A stretch of DNA of 64,000 nucleotides from Eubacteriales bacterium. Lineage in GTDB: Bacteria; Bacillota; Clostridia; Saccharofermentanales; DTU023. Shown here in pieces: positions 39,851-49,346 of this stretch. Position 1 is the first letter of the stretch. Each line of letters begins with the position of its first letter. Location: assembly GCA_030537595.1 (NCBI GenBank), contig JAUNVR010000006.1, positions 27,808 to 91,807 on the forward strand, given 5' to 3'. The notes beneath the pieces are model-generated. The model saw nothing but the letters and a program-made list of their open reading frames with translations, searched no databases and had not been told where the DNA came from. The translations under genes and the position numbers were made by a program.

Positions 39851-40471
39851 CTAAGTAAGTTCCGAAACGCAAGGCTCAAGCTGCGATTTAAATAAGTCTA
39901 AGATTCTAGCCTCAGTCCACTTAGCCAGGGCATCTGTGCTGTAGACTAAAGCCCCAAGCAGGGCAAAATACTCGGGCAGCTCATTTTGCGCCCAGAGTAG
40001 AGGTAAATCTAAATAATACTCAGATAAAAAGCTCAGATCATAGCCCAGAGCTTCTAAAGAGTAACGCATTAACTCCGGCTTCCGACAGGGCTTAGTGGGT
40101 CGACTGCAGACTTTACAATAATCGCAAGCACCAAAAGCCAGGGCTAGACTACCTGGTAAAACCGGCTCCAAAGCGCGCATCGCCTGCAGGGCATTCCGCT
40201 TCAGCTCAGACAGAAAGTTTAGATTAAAATAGTCGATTTTCTGGCCACGCCAGACCATCCGCTCAGCTTCTGAAAATTCAATTTTGCAAGCTGTTAGAAA
40301 AATCCTATCGCGTGCAGAAAATAGCTCAGGGGCTGAGAAGGAAAGTGGCGGGCAAGACCAGTTTTGAGCAAAATTGGGGCAATTCTCACAATATGACTGA
40401 ATGCGCTGTGGATCGTAGGCTAGATCCAGCTCACTAAGTTTTAAAGATTTAGAAATTAGCTTTAATTCCAA
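39851..40471 (-). CDS. DUF2284 cysteine-rich metal-binding protein
   Basis: A 206-aa protein with Cys clusters at YCENCPNFAQNWSCPP (about residue 28) and ACDYCKVCSRPTKPCRKPE (about residue 115), the pattern of DUF2284 proteins, predicted to bind an iron-sulphur or other metal centre. Function is unknown in the family. The start is a TTG at 40471 with TGGAG 7-8 bases upstream. It lies between the ADP-ribosylglycohydrolase and trkA on the same strand. Confidence 0.8.
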   Translation of the reverse strand: MELKLISKSLKLSELDLAYDPQRIQSYCENCPNFAQNWSCPPLSFSAPELFSARDRIFLTACKIEFSEAERMVWRGQKIDYFNLNFLSELKRNALQAMRALEPVLPGSLALAFGACDYCKVCSRPTKPCRKPELMRYSLEALGYDLSFLSEYYLDLPLLWAQNELPEYFALLGALVYSTDALAKWTEARILDLFKSQLEPCVSELT

Positions 40472-40571
40472 GTCTTACTCCACTTTCCCTCAACAATTCT
40501 TCTGCTAAAACCCCAGCTTCTAGTAAAAATCCCCGGCAGCGAGAACTTTTTATGAAGCTAAGCTCAGCCTC

Positions 40572-41411
40572 CTAAAGATGGAAGCGAGCCTCGAAATCTA
40601 GGATCCAAGAAATCAAGTAAGGATCCAAGTAGCTCATCGCAGTTTTACGTAAGTCCTCACTCAGGCCGTAGTAGGCTTCAGCTATACTCCCAGTAATTGC
40701 AGCCTGAGTATCACTATCACCACCTAAGGAAACAGCATTACGAATTGCGTCTGTAAAATCCTCTGCTTCTAAAAAGGCTTGTATTGCTTGCGGGACTGAA
40801 CCCTGGCAAGTGACATCAAAACTATAATTTGGGCGAATCTCGTCAAGCGTAAAGTCTAAGGCATAGTAATCGGCTTCAATCCGGCTACGAATCTCAGCCT
40901 TATCTGCACCCTGATAGGCCAGATAAATCGCTAAGGCAACAGCTTCAGCTGCCTTAATACCCTCCGGATGATTGTGCGTAATCTCAGTCACAGCACGGAC
41001 GAAAGTTAATAGCTCAACTTCACTTTGGGCTGCTTTTGCACAGCAGCTGACCCGCATCGCTGCACCATTCCCGAAACTTGAATAAGCTTCAGGCTGCTCT
41101 GCCTCTAGCCAAGCCGCAAAGCGTTCCCCATAGCCTGCATTCGGATAGCGACGGCCAAAGTCTTGTAACTTCTCGATAGCTATCTCTCGCAACACAAGCG
41201 GGTCAATTCCAGTCGGAGAAAGGCTGGAATCTGAGCTTTCCTCTGCAGGTTTTTTCAGGCTCGCAGATAACAAAGCCGCCCCCACCGCAACTGTCATTAC
41301 GCTATCATCTGTAAAGTGACAGGCAGGAGTGAACAATTCAAAATCCTTGGATTTTATCGGTGCCCATTCGAAACGCGAACCAATAATATCACCAATAATA
41401 GCTCCCAACAT
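40572..41411 (-). CDS. ADP-ribosylglycohydrolase (DraG/ARH-like)
   Basis: Removes ADP-ribose from proteins or nucleic acids, using two magnesium ions. Both metal blocks are intact: HFTDDSVMTVAV near the N-terminus and GGDSDTQAAITGSIAEAYYG near residue 232. Length 279 aa is typical. ATG 41411 is chosen because GGAGGT lies 5 bases before it, leaving a 14-base gap to the upstream secreted-protein stop at 41426. No ADP-ribosyltransferase was recognised in the window, so its target is unknown. Confidence 0.9.
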   Translation of the reverse strand: MLGAIIGDIIGSRFEWAPIKSKDFELFTPACHFTDDSVMTVAVGAALLSASLKKPAEESSDSSLSPTGIDPLVLREIAIEKLQDFGRRYPNAGYGERFAAWLEAEQPEAYSSFGNGAAMRVSCCAKAAQSEVELLTFVRAVTEITHNHPEGIKAAEAVALAIYLAYQGADKAEIRSRIEADYYALDFTLDEIRPNYSFDVTCQGSVPQAIQAFLEAEDFTDAIRNAVSLGGDSDTQAAITGSIAEAYYGLSEDLRKTAMSYLDPYLISWILDFEARFHL

Positions 41412-41425
41412 ATAAGACCTCCGGA

Positions 41426-44374
41426 CTATCTTAGATAGTCTTCCAACCATTCCTCAGCTAGATATGGGGCATAGTAAGCTAGATTTAAATCCACTTCCCC
41501 AGCTACTTCGGCCTGGTCTTGCGACTCAGCATCAGCCGCTTTCTTCGCCTCCTCTAAATCCAGGAAGGCACGATATAAATCTGTCGCATCAATTAGTCCA
41601 GCAGTTTCAGAGAGGGGCAAATTGAGCTCTAAGTCTGGCTCTTCTGCCTGTCTCAGGATTAATTGATACTCACTATTCTTAGCTAAATTTCCGGCATAGG
41701 CCAAGACGATTAAATTCGCAGCTCCAGCTCCTAAGCCTAAGTTATCCCGCTGCTCGAGTAATAAACTTGCGCTCCGGTCGCGAGGGATAATTAAATAGAA
41801 GTTTTCGCCGACTGACTTTGGCTCAATCTTGGCTAAGCTCTGAGAAAAATTAAGGCATTCAAAGACCGGCGGAAAATCAATTGCCGTTTGCATTAGCGCC
41901 CATTCAAAAGCCTTTATATTCTCTACTAAGTCTCTTAAATCAACTTTATTTTTCACCTTCCCTAAATCAATAAAGAAGGCGGAAACTGAAGAGAGATCAA
42001 GCTCTCCATAAGCTGGATCTTTTTTATCGGATTTATTCTTGTCTCCCGTATTATATCCAGGCCAATTATAATCAGCTGCTATTTTCAGTTCAGCTAATTC
42101 AGCGAAAATCTGGCGGAATATTTCAGATTCAGGCTGGGCTGAGGTGAAGATATCAGGTCTCAGCTCTGCCGCCTGCAAAAGCCGGAGATTAGACCCCGGT
42201 ACTGCGTAGAGAGCCAGGTGACTCAGGCGGTCGCCAAGATTGATGAAAAGCCTATTTCGATTGTTCAAATAAATCTCAGAGTCTTTAAAATCTAGCTTTG
42301 GCAAATCCTTAAACGCTGGATTCGCTAAGCAGGAAAGTGCAGCGTAAGCTTTTGTCATTTGGCCAGAGGATCTTGATCGATCGATGGCTTCACTACTTCT
42401 AGCAGAGCGTAAAAAAGCGCTTTGCTCGTAAAATTGAATCTCTGCCGGGCTCAAGGAGAGCTCTGTTTTAGGAAAGAGCAAAGACTCGTGTTTAAGTTGG
42501 TAAAATTTATCGCGCGATTTCGTGTATCGCTCTAATAAATCATGATCATCGATTCTAATCCCGGCTCTTAGATCCAGATTATAAATCTCATATTCCAATT
42601 CAGAAGGATTATCTCCCAAGTTATAGAAGACAATAAGCGAAAGGATATCTCCAGATAAATTCGCCAGATAATTAGCACTGATGTAGCGATTAAGATCCGG
42701 ATTTGAGTCAATTTTACTCAGGATTTTTTTGGCCAATTGATCTACTTCCTCGTTCAGCTCCCGGGCTGCCGGAAAGTCTAAATCCACCCTAGGCAAAGCC
42801 AAAGCTTGCAGTACAAATTCTTCGCTATATATCTTTTGCGCGGCTGAAGATAATTCGGCCCTTAAATCACGCTTACTTATAAAATCTAGCTCTGCCTGGC
42901 CAAAGGCTCCTGGGTTCACTATCCCGTTATACTCTAAAAGCTCAGTTGTATAGCGGATCTCAGGCGGAAGCTTAAAAGGCTTAAACTGCAAATAGCTCTG
43001 ATCCAGCTGACTCCCCCGGACTACGAAGTCCAGGCTCATGTCTTGATCCAAGAAAGTTAATTCCGTATCCTTTTCCGCTTTAACTTTCAGAATTGTACTG
43101 CCGACAGAGCGACCCAAGGGTTTTATGTTTTCCTTAGGATCACTGATTTGTAAAACCGCATGGCGGTTGCGGGGAATAAAAAGGTAATAGTCCGCAGCAT
43201 CAGGGGTTAGGAATTCATAGCCAAATTCTTCAAAGTACATCAAGGTGGAGAGCTCAGTTAAAAATTGCTGTCCTGGAACTAAAGCGGAGAAGGAGCTCAA
43301 GCTGTCAAGCAAAAAATCTAAGTCAGCTTCAGAGCGCACATTGGGTAAAGGCAGGACTAGGGCCTCAGGCAGCTCTTGATTAATCTCAGTAAACTCATTT
43401 TGCAAATAAAGATAGTCAGGGTTTTCAGCAAAATCACGGCCGATCAAATCTAGATTAAAAGTCCAGGGGATCGAAATTTCACCGACTCCATACTCATCAG
43501 CCTTAGTCAGGCTGATGCTGATATGATCGAATTCATCAGCCTTCAACAAGCATTTAGTCGGATCAGTCCAGTCATAAGCCCAGAGTAAGTCTAAAAGAAA
43601 TGCAGCATGACTTCGTTGAAAGAGCATCGCGTCTGAACTAGGAATGCGATTAGATGAATAAAGTTCGATTATACTGGCCTCAAGCTGTAGCTCGAACTCT
43701 CTTTGCGGAATGCCAAGATAAGCTAAAAACTCTTCCATTGAATAGAGCTTATCATTAGCTGCATCTATTAGATAAGATTTAACTTCATTGACCCATATTT
43801 GATCTTCATTCGATGAAGCAAAATCTGTGCTTAAAAGGAAAAAATCGGGCGCAGGGAAACTAATCGACCAATCCGCATAAAGCTGCGTAAGTTCAGACGG
43901 GTCGGCCCTCAAATAAGCTGCTTTAACCCTTTCTTCCAAGTCGTCAAATACTGCGTTAAGTTCACTGGCAAGATCTAAGCCAGCCACAAGATGGGGAATA
44001 TTTAATCTGAGCTCTGATAAATTAAAGTCTGGCTCGGGTTTCATCCAGGAAAATTCATCCTCATGCTCTTTAACATAGTTCTTTATTATATCCTCCGCTT
44101 TTGGCAGCTCATTAATTAAGTCTCGATTGGAGACTAGATTATTACTTCTACGGTCGCTGAAGCTATGCCGCTTTCTAGAAAAACTTCTACCCCACACTTG
44201 CACCGCCTGGAGTGGCTCAGCTGAGGGAATAAAAGCGGTCAAGATAAAGGAGAGTACAAGCACGAGCCAAAGTTTTTTACGAATTATCATTCGCAGTTGC
44301 CCAGCCGGGACGAGGATTGCTTCTGCGAGTTTGGAAGCACTACGATTAAGTCTAGTTAAGAATTTTTTGAACAT
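41426..44374 (-). CDS. large secreted acidic protein, duplicated DUF3298-like module (family member 2)
   Basis: Unrecognised, 982 aa. A positively charged 34-residue N-region precedes one hydrophobic segment (about 35-50), so it is secreted or membrane-anchored. Two modules are visible: about residues 126-455, with YLIDAANDKLYSMEEFLAYL and LFIPRNRHAVLQI (398-410), and 527-920, with IYNLDLRAGIRIDDHDLL (597-614) and LIIPRDRSASLLL (861-873). Between the strands, ELLWAYDW-like (265-269) and 'PDYLYLQNEF' segments match member 1 (LWEHDW, PDFVYLRNYL). The C-terminus EEWLEDYLR parallels member 1. Ribosome site GGAGG lies before ATG 44374. Tightly linked to the ADP-ribosylglycohydrolase gene downstream. 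Function unknown. Confidence 0.75.
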   Translation of the reverse strand: MFKKFLTRLNRSASKLAEAILVPAGQLRMIIRKKLWLVLVLSFILTAFIPSAEPLQAVQVWGRSFSRKRHSFSDRRSNNLVSNRDLINELPKAEDIIKNYVKEHEDEFSWMKPEPDFNLSELRLNIPHLVAGLDLASELNAVFDDLEERVKAAYLRADPSELTQLYADWSISFPAPDFFLLSTDFASSNEDQIWVNEVKSYLIDAANDKLYSMEEFLAYLGIPQREFELQLEASIIELYSSNRIPSSDAMLFQRSHAAFLLDLLWAYDWTDPTKCLLKADEFDHISISLTKADEYGVGEISIPWTFNLDLIGRDFAENPDYLYLQNEFTEINQELPEALVLPLPNVRSEADLDFLLDSLSSFSALVPGQQFLTELSTLMYFEEFGYEFLTPDAADYYLFIPRNRHAVLQISDPKENIKPLGRSVGSTILKVKAEKDTELTFLDQDMSLDFVVRGSQLDQSYLQFKPFKLPPEIRYTTELLEYNGIVNPGAFGQAELDFISKRDLRAELSSAAQKIYSEEFVLQALALPRVDLDFPAARELNEEVDQLAKKILSKIDSNPDLNRYISANYLANLSGDILSLIVFYNLGDNPSELEYEIYNLDLRAGIRIDDHDLLERYTKSRDKFYQLKHESLLFPKTELSLSPAEIQFYEQSAFLRSARSSEAIDRSRSSGQMTKAYAALSCLANPAFKDLPKLDFKDSEIYLNNRNRLFINLGDRLSHLALYAVPGSNLRLLQAAELRPDIFTSAQPESEIFRQIFAELAELKIAADYNWPGYNTGDKNKSDKKDPAYGELDLSSVSAFFIDLGKVKNKVDLRDLVENIKAFEWALMQTAIDFPPVFECLNFSQSLAKIEPKSVGENFYLIIPRDRSASLLLEQRDNLGLGAGAANLIVLAYAGNLAKNSEYQLILRQAEEPDLELNLPLSETAGLIDATDLYRAFLDLEEAKKAADAESQDQAEVAGEVDLNLAYYAPYLAEEWLEDYLR

Positions 44375-44439
44375 ACTAGCCTCCAGCTCAGTGATTTAAG
44401 AGCATTCAAATTCATCCAGCTTAAAATTAGCAGCTAAAA

Positions 44440-45018
44440 CTAGGCTTTATTTTTAATTAAGGCTTTGAGCTCTGGGTACAATAGCCCCTTTTCAAGCTCC
44501 GATCGGGCCTCTTTGCCGCAGAGCTCCTCAACTAATTCGAGGGCTAGGAACTGGGCAAAAACTGGTCCCATTGCTGTCCACAGCTGCCCATCTTTAACTA
44601 CTGAAGCCTCTATCCTGCCCTCTGTTTCTAAGTTCTTTTCAAAACCCGGGTAGCAGGTGAACTGACCCTGCTTTAAGAGGCCTAAGCTATCAAAAACAAT
44701 CGGCCCAGCACAGATTGCAGCTAGCAATTTCTGCTCAGCATGAAACTGCCTCACCCAGGCCAAGACATTATGGTCAGCGGCAAGATTAGTCGCACCCGGT
44801 AAGCCTCCGGGGATATATGCAGCTCGGTAGTCATTCGGATCCAATCTTGCTAGAAAGTCATCAGCCTGAAGCTTTACTCCGTGAGAGGAGCTGATGATTA
44901 AATCTTCGCCAATCGCAGCAACTGTTACCTTCGCACCAGCTCGGCGTAAAAAATCTACTACAGTCAGCGCCTCAATCTCTTCAAAACCAGGGGCTAAAAA
45001 CACTATTAAATCTTTCAT
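44440..45018 (-). CDS. DJ-1/PfpI family protein
   Basis: 192-aa flavodoxin-like fold protein. The conserved nucleophile elbow is AAICAGP (Cys about residue 101) with the partner Glu in GFEEIEA and the PGG in YIPGGLPGATNLA, as in YajL/DJ-1/ThiJ proteins. Proposed roles in the family include chaperone, deglycase and thiol-stress defence. AAGGG precedes ATG 45018 by 7 bases. Divergent from cbiL. Confidence 0.9.
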   Translation of the reverse strand: MKDLIVFLAPGFEEIEALTVVDFLRRAGAKVTVAAIGEDLIISSSHGVKLQADDFLARLDPNDYRAAYIPGGLPGATNLAADHNVLAWVRQFHAEQKLLAAICAGPIVFDSLGLLKQGQFTCYPGFEKNLETEGRIEASVVKDGQLWTAMGPVFAQFLALELVEELCGKEARSELEKGLLYPELKALIKNKA

Positions 45019-45129
45019 CTTTATACCCTTTCTTAAATTATAATTTCATATCTTCAGCTTAACTATCTACTAATCTAAAGTCAAAAGAAAAAGCTTTATT
45101 TATGCTCAATAATCGCCTAAACTTTACTT

Positions 45130-45855
45130 ATGACTGAAGAGATTAAAAATGGAATATTCTATGGTGTAAGTGTCGGTCCTGGTGACCCAGAATTGCTCAG
45201 CCTAAAGGCCTTACGTATTTTAAAGGAATGCCCGGTCTGGGCAGTACCTCGTACGCATCGGGGAAACAGCCTAGCACTATCCATTGTCGAGAAAATATTG
45301 CCCGCGGAAGGCAAGGAAATCATTTACTTAGACTTTCCAATGCAGAAAGATCCAAAGCTGAGTCGCGAGAATCATCAAAAGCAGCTAAGAAAAATCACGC
45401 CCTTACTAGGGCAGGGGATCAATCTGGCAATGCCAACCCTAGGCGATGTCTCCACTTTCTCAACTGTACAATACCTAGTCCCCTACCTCGAGGCCGCTGG
45501 CTTCGAAACAGTGATGATTCCTGGCATCACCAGTTTTGCTGCAACTGCTGCTAAGCTCTCGCGTAGCCTGACTGAAAGAGACCAGCCGCTAGTAATTATC
45601 CCAGCTGCCAATCCTCAGCTCGATAAGTTTTTAAAGCTACCCGGAACTAAGGTCATCATGAAAGCGGCAAAAAAGAATCGCGAGCTCCTAAAAACCCTCA
45701 AAGACGGAGGCTACATTCAACGCGCCGCAATGGTCAGTAATTGTGGTCTGGAAGATGAACAAGTCTACCCCGAGCTGACTGAAGTCGAAGCCATAGACTC
45801 ATACTTTTCGACAATTATCATTTCAGCCGCGGCAGAAGATCAACTCTTCCCTTAG
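45130..45855 (+). CDS. cbiL: precorrin-2/cobalt-factor II C20-methyltransferase
   Basis: SAM-dependent tetrapyrrole methyltransferase adding the C20 methyl on the way to cobalamin. The family blocks are GVSVGPGDPELLSLKA at the N-terminus, PTLGDVSTFSTVQYL (about residue 101), and IPGITSFAATAAKL; the STxxYL segment distinguishes CbiL/CobI from CobA. Length 241 aa is typical. No ribosome site precedes ATG 45130, while TAAACT at 45118-45123 suggests a leaderless start. It is convergent with hemB (2-base gap) and is the only cobalamin-specific gene here. Confidence 0.9.
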   Translation: MTEEIKNGIFYGVSVGPGDPELLSLKALRILKECPVWAVPRTHRGNSLALSIVEKILPAEGKEIIYLDFPMQKDPKLSRENHQKQLRKITPLLGQGINLAMPTLGDVSTFSTVQYLVPYLEAAGFETVMIPGITSFAATAAKLSRSLTERDQPLVIIPAANPQLDKFLKLPGTKVIMKAAKKNRELLKTLKDGGYIQRAAMVSNCGLEDEQVYPELTEVEAIDSYFSTIIISAAAEDQLFP

Positions 45856-45857
45856 AG

Positions 45858-46838
45858 CTAAGAAATTCGCCCGGCACTGATAGCAGCGGCAATTTCCTCT
45901 GCATGGTAGGAGATCAGAAGATTTGCCCCAGCTCTAAAGCAGGAGACAGCAATCTCCTCAATCATCCGCTCTCGATCGATGTAGCCTTTGGCCGCAGCCG
46001 CTTCGACCATTGCGTATTCACCGGATACGCTGTAGCAACAGAGCGGAACATTCACCTGAGCTGCGAGCTCTCTGACCACATCTAGGTAACTTAGAGCCGG
46101 TTTTATGATTAAGATATCTGCCCCTTCCGCAAGATCACTTTGCGCTTCTAAAATAGCTTCTCGACGATTATGCGGGTCCATTTGATAAGCTTTGCGGTCG
46201 CCAAATTGAGGCGCACTATCCGCCGCCTCCCGAAAAGGCCCGTAAAAAACAGAGGCATACTTTACAGCGTAGGACATGATAGGGATATGCTTAAAGCCTG
46301 AGGCATCGAGTTTTTCCCGGATTATTTTGACCCTAGCATCCATCATATCTGAGGGTGCCACGATGTCACAGCCCGCAGCAGCCTGAGAGAGGGCGATTTC
46401 TGCTAGATAGGGCAAGGTCTTTGCATTATCAACCTCAGCGCCAGAAAGAATTCCACAATGCCCATGTGAGGTATACTCGCACATGCAGAGGTCTGAAATT
46501 AAAAGAATCTCAGAGCCGTAGCGCGCTTTTAGAGCCCTAGCCGCAGATTGAATAATCCCATCTTCAGCATAAGCTCCAGAGCCTAGTTCATCCTTTTTTT
46601 CAGGAATGCCAAAGAGCAAAAACTTCTTTACACCAGCTTCCATTTTCTGCTCAATCAGCTCGGGTAGAAGGTCAATAGAGTAACGGTACTGACCAGGCAT
46701 TGCGCCAATCGGAAGCTTCTTTTTTTGGCCAAATTCAATAAAAATAGGATAAATTAAATCATCCTTACTGAACCTGCTCTCGCGTTTTAGCTCGCGCAAA
46801 AGTTCGTTTCGTCTCAGACGTCTACCATGATAAATCAT
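45858..46838 (-). CDS. hemB: porphobilinogen synthase
   Basis: Condenses two 5-aminolevulinate molecules into porphobilinogen. Active-site lysines lie in SYAVKYAS (about residue 197) and IIKPALSYLD (about residue 250). The metal-site segment here reads LCMCEYTSHGHCGIL, the three-Cys zinc-type pattern. Length 326 aa is typical. It overlaps the cobA/hemD stop by 4 bases (ATGA), so translation is coupled. No hemA or hemL lies beside it. Confidence 0.96.
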   Translation of the reverse strand: MIYHGRRLRRNELLRELKRESRFSKDDLIYPIFIEFGQKKKLPIGAMPGQYRYSIDLLPELIEQKMEAGVKKFLLFGIPEKKDELGSGAYAEDGIIQSAARALKARYGSEILLISDLCMCEYTSHGHCGILSGAEVDNAKTLPYLAEIALSQAAAGCDIVAPSDMMDARVKIIREKLDASGFKHIPIMSYAVKYASVFYGPFREAADSAPQFGDRKAYQMDPHNRREAILEAQSDLAEGADILIIKPALSYLDVVRELAAQVNVPLCCYSVSGEYAMVEAAAAKGYIDRERMIEEIAVSCFRAGANLLISYHAEEIAAAISAGRIS

Positions 46839-48427
46839 GCAAAATGATCTCCTTCTAATTTTGCAGCCTTAATTAAGTGCTCGTACAGCGCTTGAAAACT
46901 CGGTTCCTCAGCAAGCTCCACTGTAAAACCTAAAGCCTTTGCAGCCTTTGCCGTTGCTTCACCGATACAGAGTGCTTTCCGCCCAGTACATGAGTGAGAG
47001 CGAAATGCCTCTGTGGCCATTGCGCTGGTAAAAATTATATAGTCATAGTCCTTCAACTCAGAATCGAAAGGCAGTGGCTCAACAGTATAGCTCGGAATTT
47101 CTGTGACCTCATACGCCTTGCTAAGCTCCGTGATTAAGCTCTTACTCCCCGCAGCTGAGCGGGGAATTAAGCAGCGCCTCTTCAGCCCTCCCGCCCGCTC
47201 TAATAATTCAGCTGCTAGGCTCCGGCTATCTGCATGGCTGGGTATAAAATCTGCGCGTAAATGATATTCAGCTAAGCGCCTGGCTGTCCCAGCCCCAATT
47301 GCAACCAGCTCCAGCTTAGCTAGAGCTCGTAAATCAGCCTCTCTTAAAACTTTCTTGAGGAAGGCATCCACCGCCCTGGGGCTAGTAAAAATTAAAAGCT
47401 CAAAGTCCTCTAAATCGGGCAGTGTAAAATCCAATTCACGGTACTGCACACTCGGCCTAAGTTCGACTAAGCCACCGGCTCTTCTAATTAATTTCTCTAA
47501 TTCACAGGGACTGCTCGAATTAAGGCTCGATAAATAAGGAGCGGCCCCGCCCCCTCCTTTTCTGTGTTGAAAATTCCCGAGTCCATCTCCGGGATTAAAG
47601 AAAGCTTCGTTGGAGCGAGTTAAGAGATATTGTCGTCCAGATAAGGGGCGCTTGGAGAACCAATCAAAAAGTGGCGCAAATTGACAGACCTTGCCAATTA
47701 CAATCACCGCCGGACTTTTTATCCCCTCGACTTCCATTGCCTTAGCTAAAGCCGCCAGATTGCTAATCACCTTACGTTGTCCAGGCTTACTTATGTCCAT
47801 TACGGCAGCAGCTGGTGTAGATTCAGTTAAACCCGCTGCAATTAGGCCTTGGCAAATTTCTTCTGCCTTTCTGACCCCCATTAAAAAGACCAAAGTACCC
47901 TTCAGTTTTGCGATCAAATTATAATCCAATTCGGCATCTGAGCCGGCCTTAAAACTCGCCGTAAAGAAATGAATACTCGAAGCTAGATTGCGCTCAGAAA
48001 GTGGGATCCCACTAAGCGAAGCTAGGGCAACAGGAGATGGAATACCAGGAACCAGCTCAAAGTCTAAGCCCGCCTTGATAATCGCTTCTACTTCCTCGGC
48101 TCCTCGGCCGAAGATAAAACTGTCACCACCTTTTAAACGCAGTACAGTAGAACCTGCCTCAGCAGCTTTTAAGATAAGTCGATTAATCTCAGCTTGAGTA
48201 AAACTGTGCTCGCCTGCGCGCTTGCCGACATAAATCTTTTCAATCCCAGCTGGTAAGAGATCTAAGATCTCCTGGCCTGGCAAGTCATCGTAGAGAACGA
48301 GATCTGCCTCTTGTAAAAGCTCCCAGGCTCTAAGGCTCAGGTAATCTGGATTACCCGGTCCAGCGCCAACTAAATAGACCTTGCCCCCCGCCTTAGCTGA
48401 GTCATTTTGCCTAAACTTTCTTAGCAT
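46835..48427 (-). CDS. cobA/hemD: fused uroporphyrinogen-III methyltransferase / uroporphyrinogen-III synthase
   Basis: Two enzymes in one chain of 530 aa. Residues about 16-260 are a SUMT (CobA/SirA) with VYLVGAGPGNPDYLSLRA, LVLYDDL, RLKGGDSFIFGRGAEE and VPGIPSPVA, which methylates uroporphyrinogen III to precorrin-2. Residues about 270-530 are HemD-like, ring-closing hydroxymethylbilane; this half is poorly conserved, as usual, but FTSPRAVDAFL and IIFTSAMATEAF are supportive. Fusions of this type are common in clostridia. It overlaps hemC by 17 bases. Confidence 0.93.
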   Translation of the reverse strand: MLRKFRQNDSAKAGGKVYLVGAGPGNPDYLSLRAWELLQEADLVLYDDLPGQEILDLLPAGIEKIYVGKRAGEHSFTQAEINRLILKAAEAGSTVLRLKGGDSFIFGRGAEEVEAIIKAGLDFELVPGIPSPVALASLSGIPLSERNLASSIHFFTASFKAGSDAELDYNLIAKLKGTLVFLMGVRKAEEICQGLIAAGLTESTPAAAVMDISKPGQRKVISNLAALAKAMEVEGIKSPAVIVIGKVCQFAPLFDWFSKRPLSGRQYLLTRSNEAFFNPGDGLGNFQHRKGGGGAAPYLSSLNSSSPCELEKLIRRAGGLVELRPSVQYRELDFTLPDLEDFELLIFTSPRAVDAFLKKVLREADLRALAKLELVAIGAGTARRLAEYHLRADFIPSHADSRSLAAELLERAGGLKRRCLIPRSAAGSKSLITELSKAYEVTEIPSYTVEPLPFDSELKDYDYIIFTSAMATEAFRSHSCTGRKALCIGEATAKAAKALGFTVELAEEPSFQALYEHLIKAAKLEGDHFA

Positions 48428-49346
48428 TTTCTCTAACCTGTTTCTTCAATTTCCTGGCAGCTTCTCTAGCCTTAGCCTCAGCCTTTTCTGGCGCACAACT
48501 CTCAGCAAAAGAATAAACTTTCTGATTATCTGGACTATAAAGACAATTTAAATACACCTTAGAGGACTTGAGGCTAGCATGACAGCAGGTTGCTGATGAG
48601 CAGCCTCCCGCCAACTCTTGGACGAAGGCCCGCTCAGCCCGAACCAAAACTTCGGTTTCCGGACAATTAAAGCCCTCTAAAATGCTCGCATCAAAGTCCG
48701 CACGCGCCTGCACAGCTAGAACACCCTGTCCCGCAGCTGGGATCATTTCCTCCACACTAAATACTCTGGCAATCCGCTGCGCTAAATTAATCCGCTCCAA
48801 GCCAGCTCGAGCGAGAATTAAAGCGCCAAAGCCTTCCGTTTCTAGCTTCTCTAAGCGTGTTATGATATTTCCACGAATTGGCTCTACTCTGCAGTTTGGA
48901 TAAAGTTTTAACATCTGCAATTTGCGGCGCTGACTAGAGGTCCCAATAGCCTTGCTTTGATCCCAGACTCCTGACTCAGGTAAGACTAAAACATCTTCCA
49001 CAGCACGTCTTTGGCTAAATGCGATCAGGGGTAAGTCTGGAGGCAAATCACTCGGCACATCTTTTAACGAATGGACGGTTAAATCGACTCGGCCTAAACG
49101 TAAGGCCTCGTCCAGTTCCTTGACAAAGAGGCCTTTCCCGCCGACCTTATCAAGGCGACCTAAAAGCTTGTCCCCAGTTGTTTTTAGGGGGAGTAGCTCC
49201 AGCTCGATTGAGGGATATTTAGCTCGAATGTAATCAGCAACTATTTGCGTTTGGGCAATGGCCAAACGACTATCTCTGGTGCCAATCACAAGCTTGCGAT
49301 TTAACTTGGACGGATCTTTTGCATTCTCTAAAGGCAAGTTATTCAC
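48411..49346 (-). CDS. hemC: hydroxymethylbilane synthase
   Basis: Polymerises four porphobilinogens into hydroxymethylbilane, using a dipyrromethane cofactor bound to a Cys. RDSRLAIAQT, HSLKDVPSDLP, GTSSQRRKLQ and the cofactor block LAGGCSSATCCHA (about residue 240) match the family. Length 311 aa is typical. Overlaps the sirC-like gene by 8 bases and cobA/hemD by 17 bases. Confidence 0.96.
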   Translation of the reverse strand: MNNLPLENAKDPSKLNRKLVIGTRDSRLAIAQTQIVADYIRAKYPSIELELLPLKTTGDKLLGRLDKVGGKGLFVKELDEALRLGRVDLTVHSLKDVPSDLPPDLPLIAFSQRRAVEDVLVLPESGVWDQSKAIGTSSQRRKLQMLKLYPNCRVEPIRGNIITRLEKLETEGFGALILARAGLERINLAQRIARVFSVEEMIPAAGQGVLAVQARADFDASILEGFNCPETEVLVRAERAFVQELAGGCSSATCCHASLKSSKVYLNCLYSPDNQKVYSFAESCAPEKAEAKAREAARKLKKQVRENAKKV

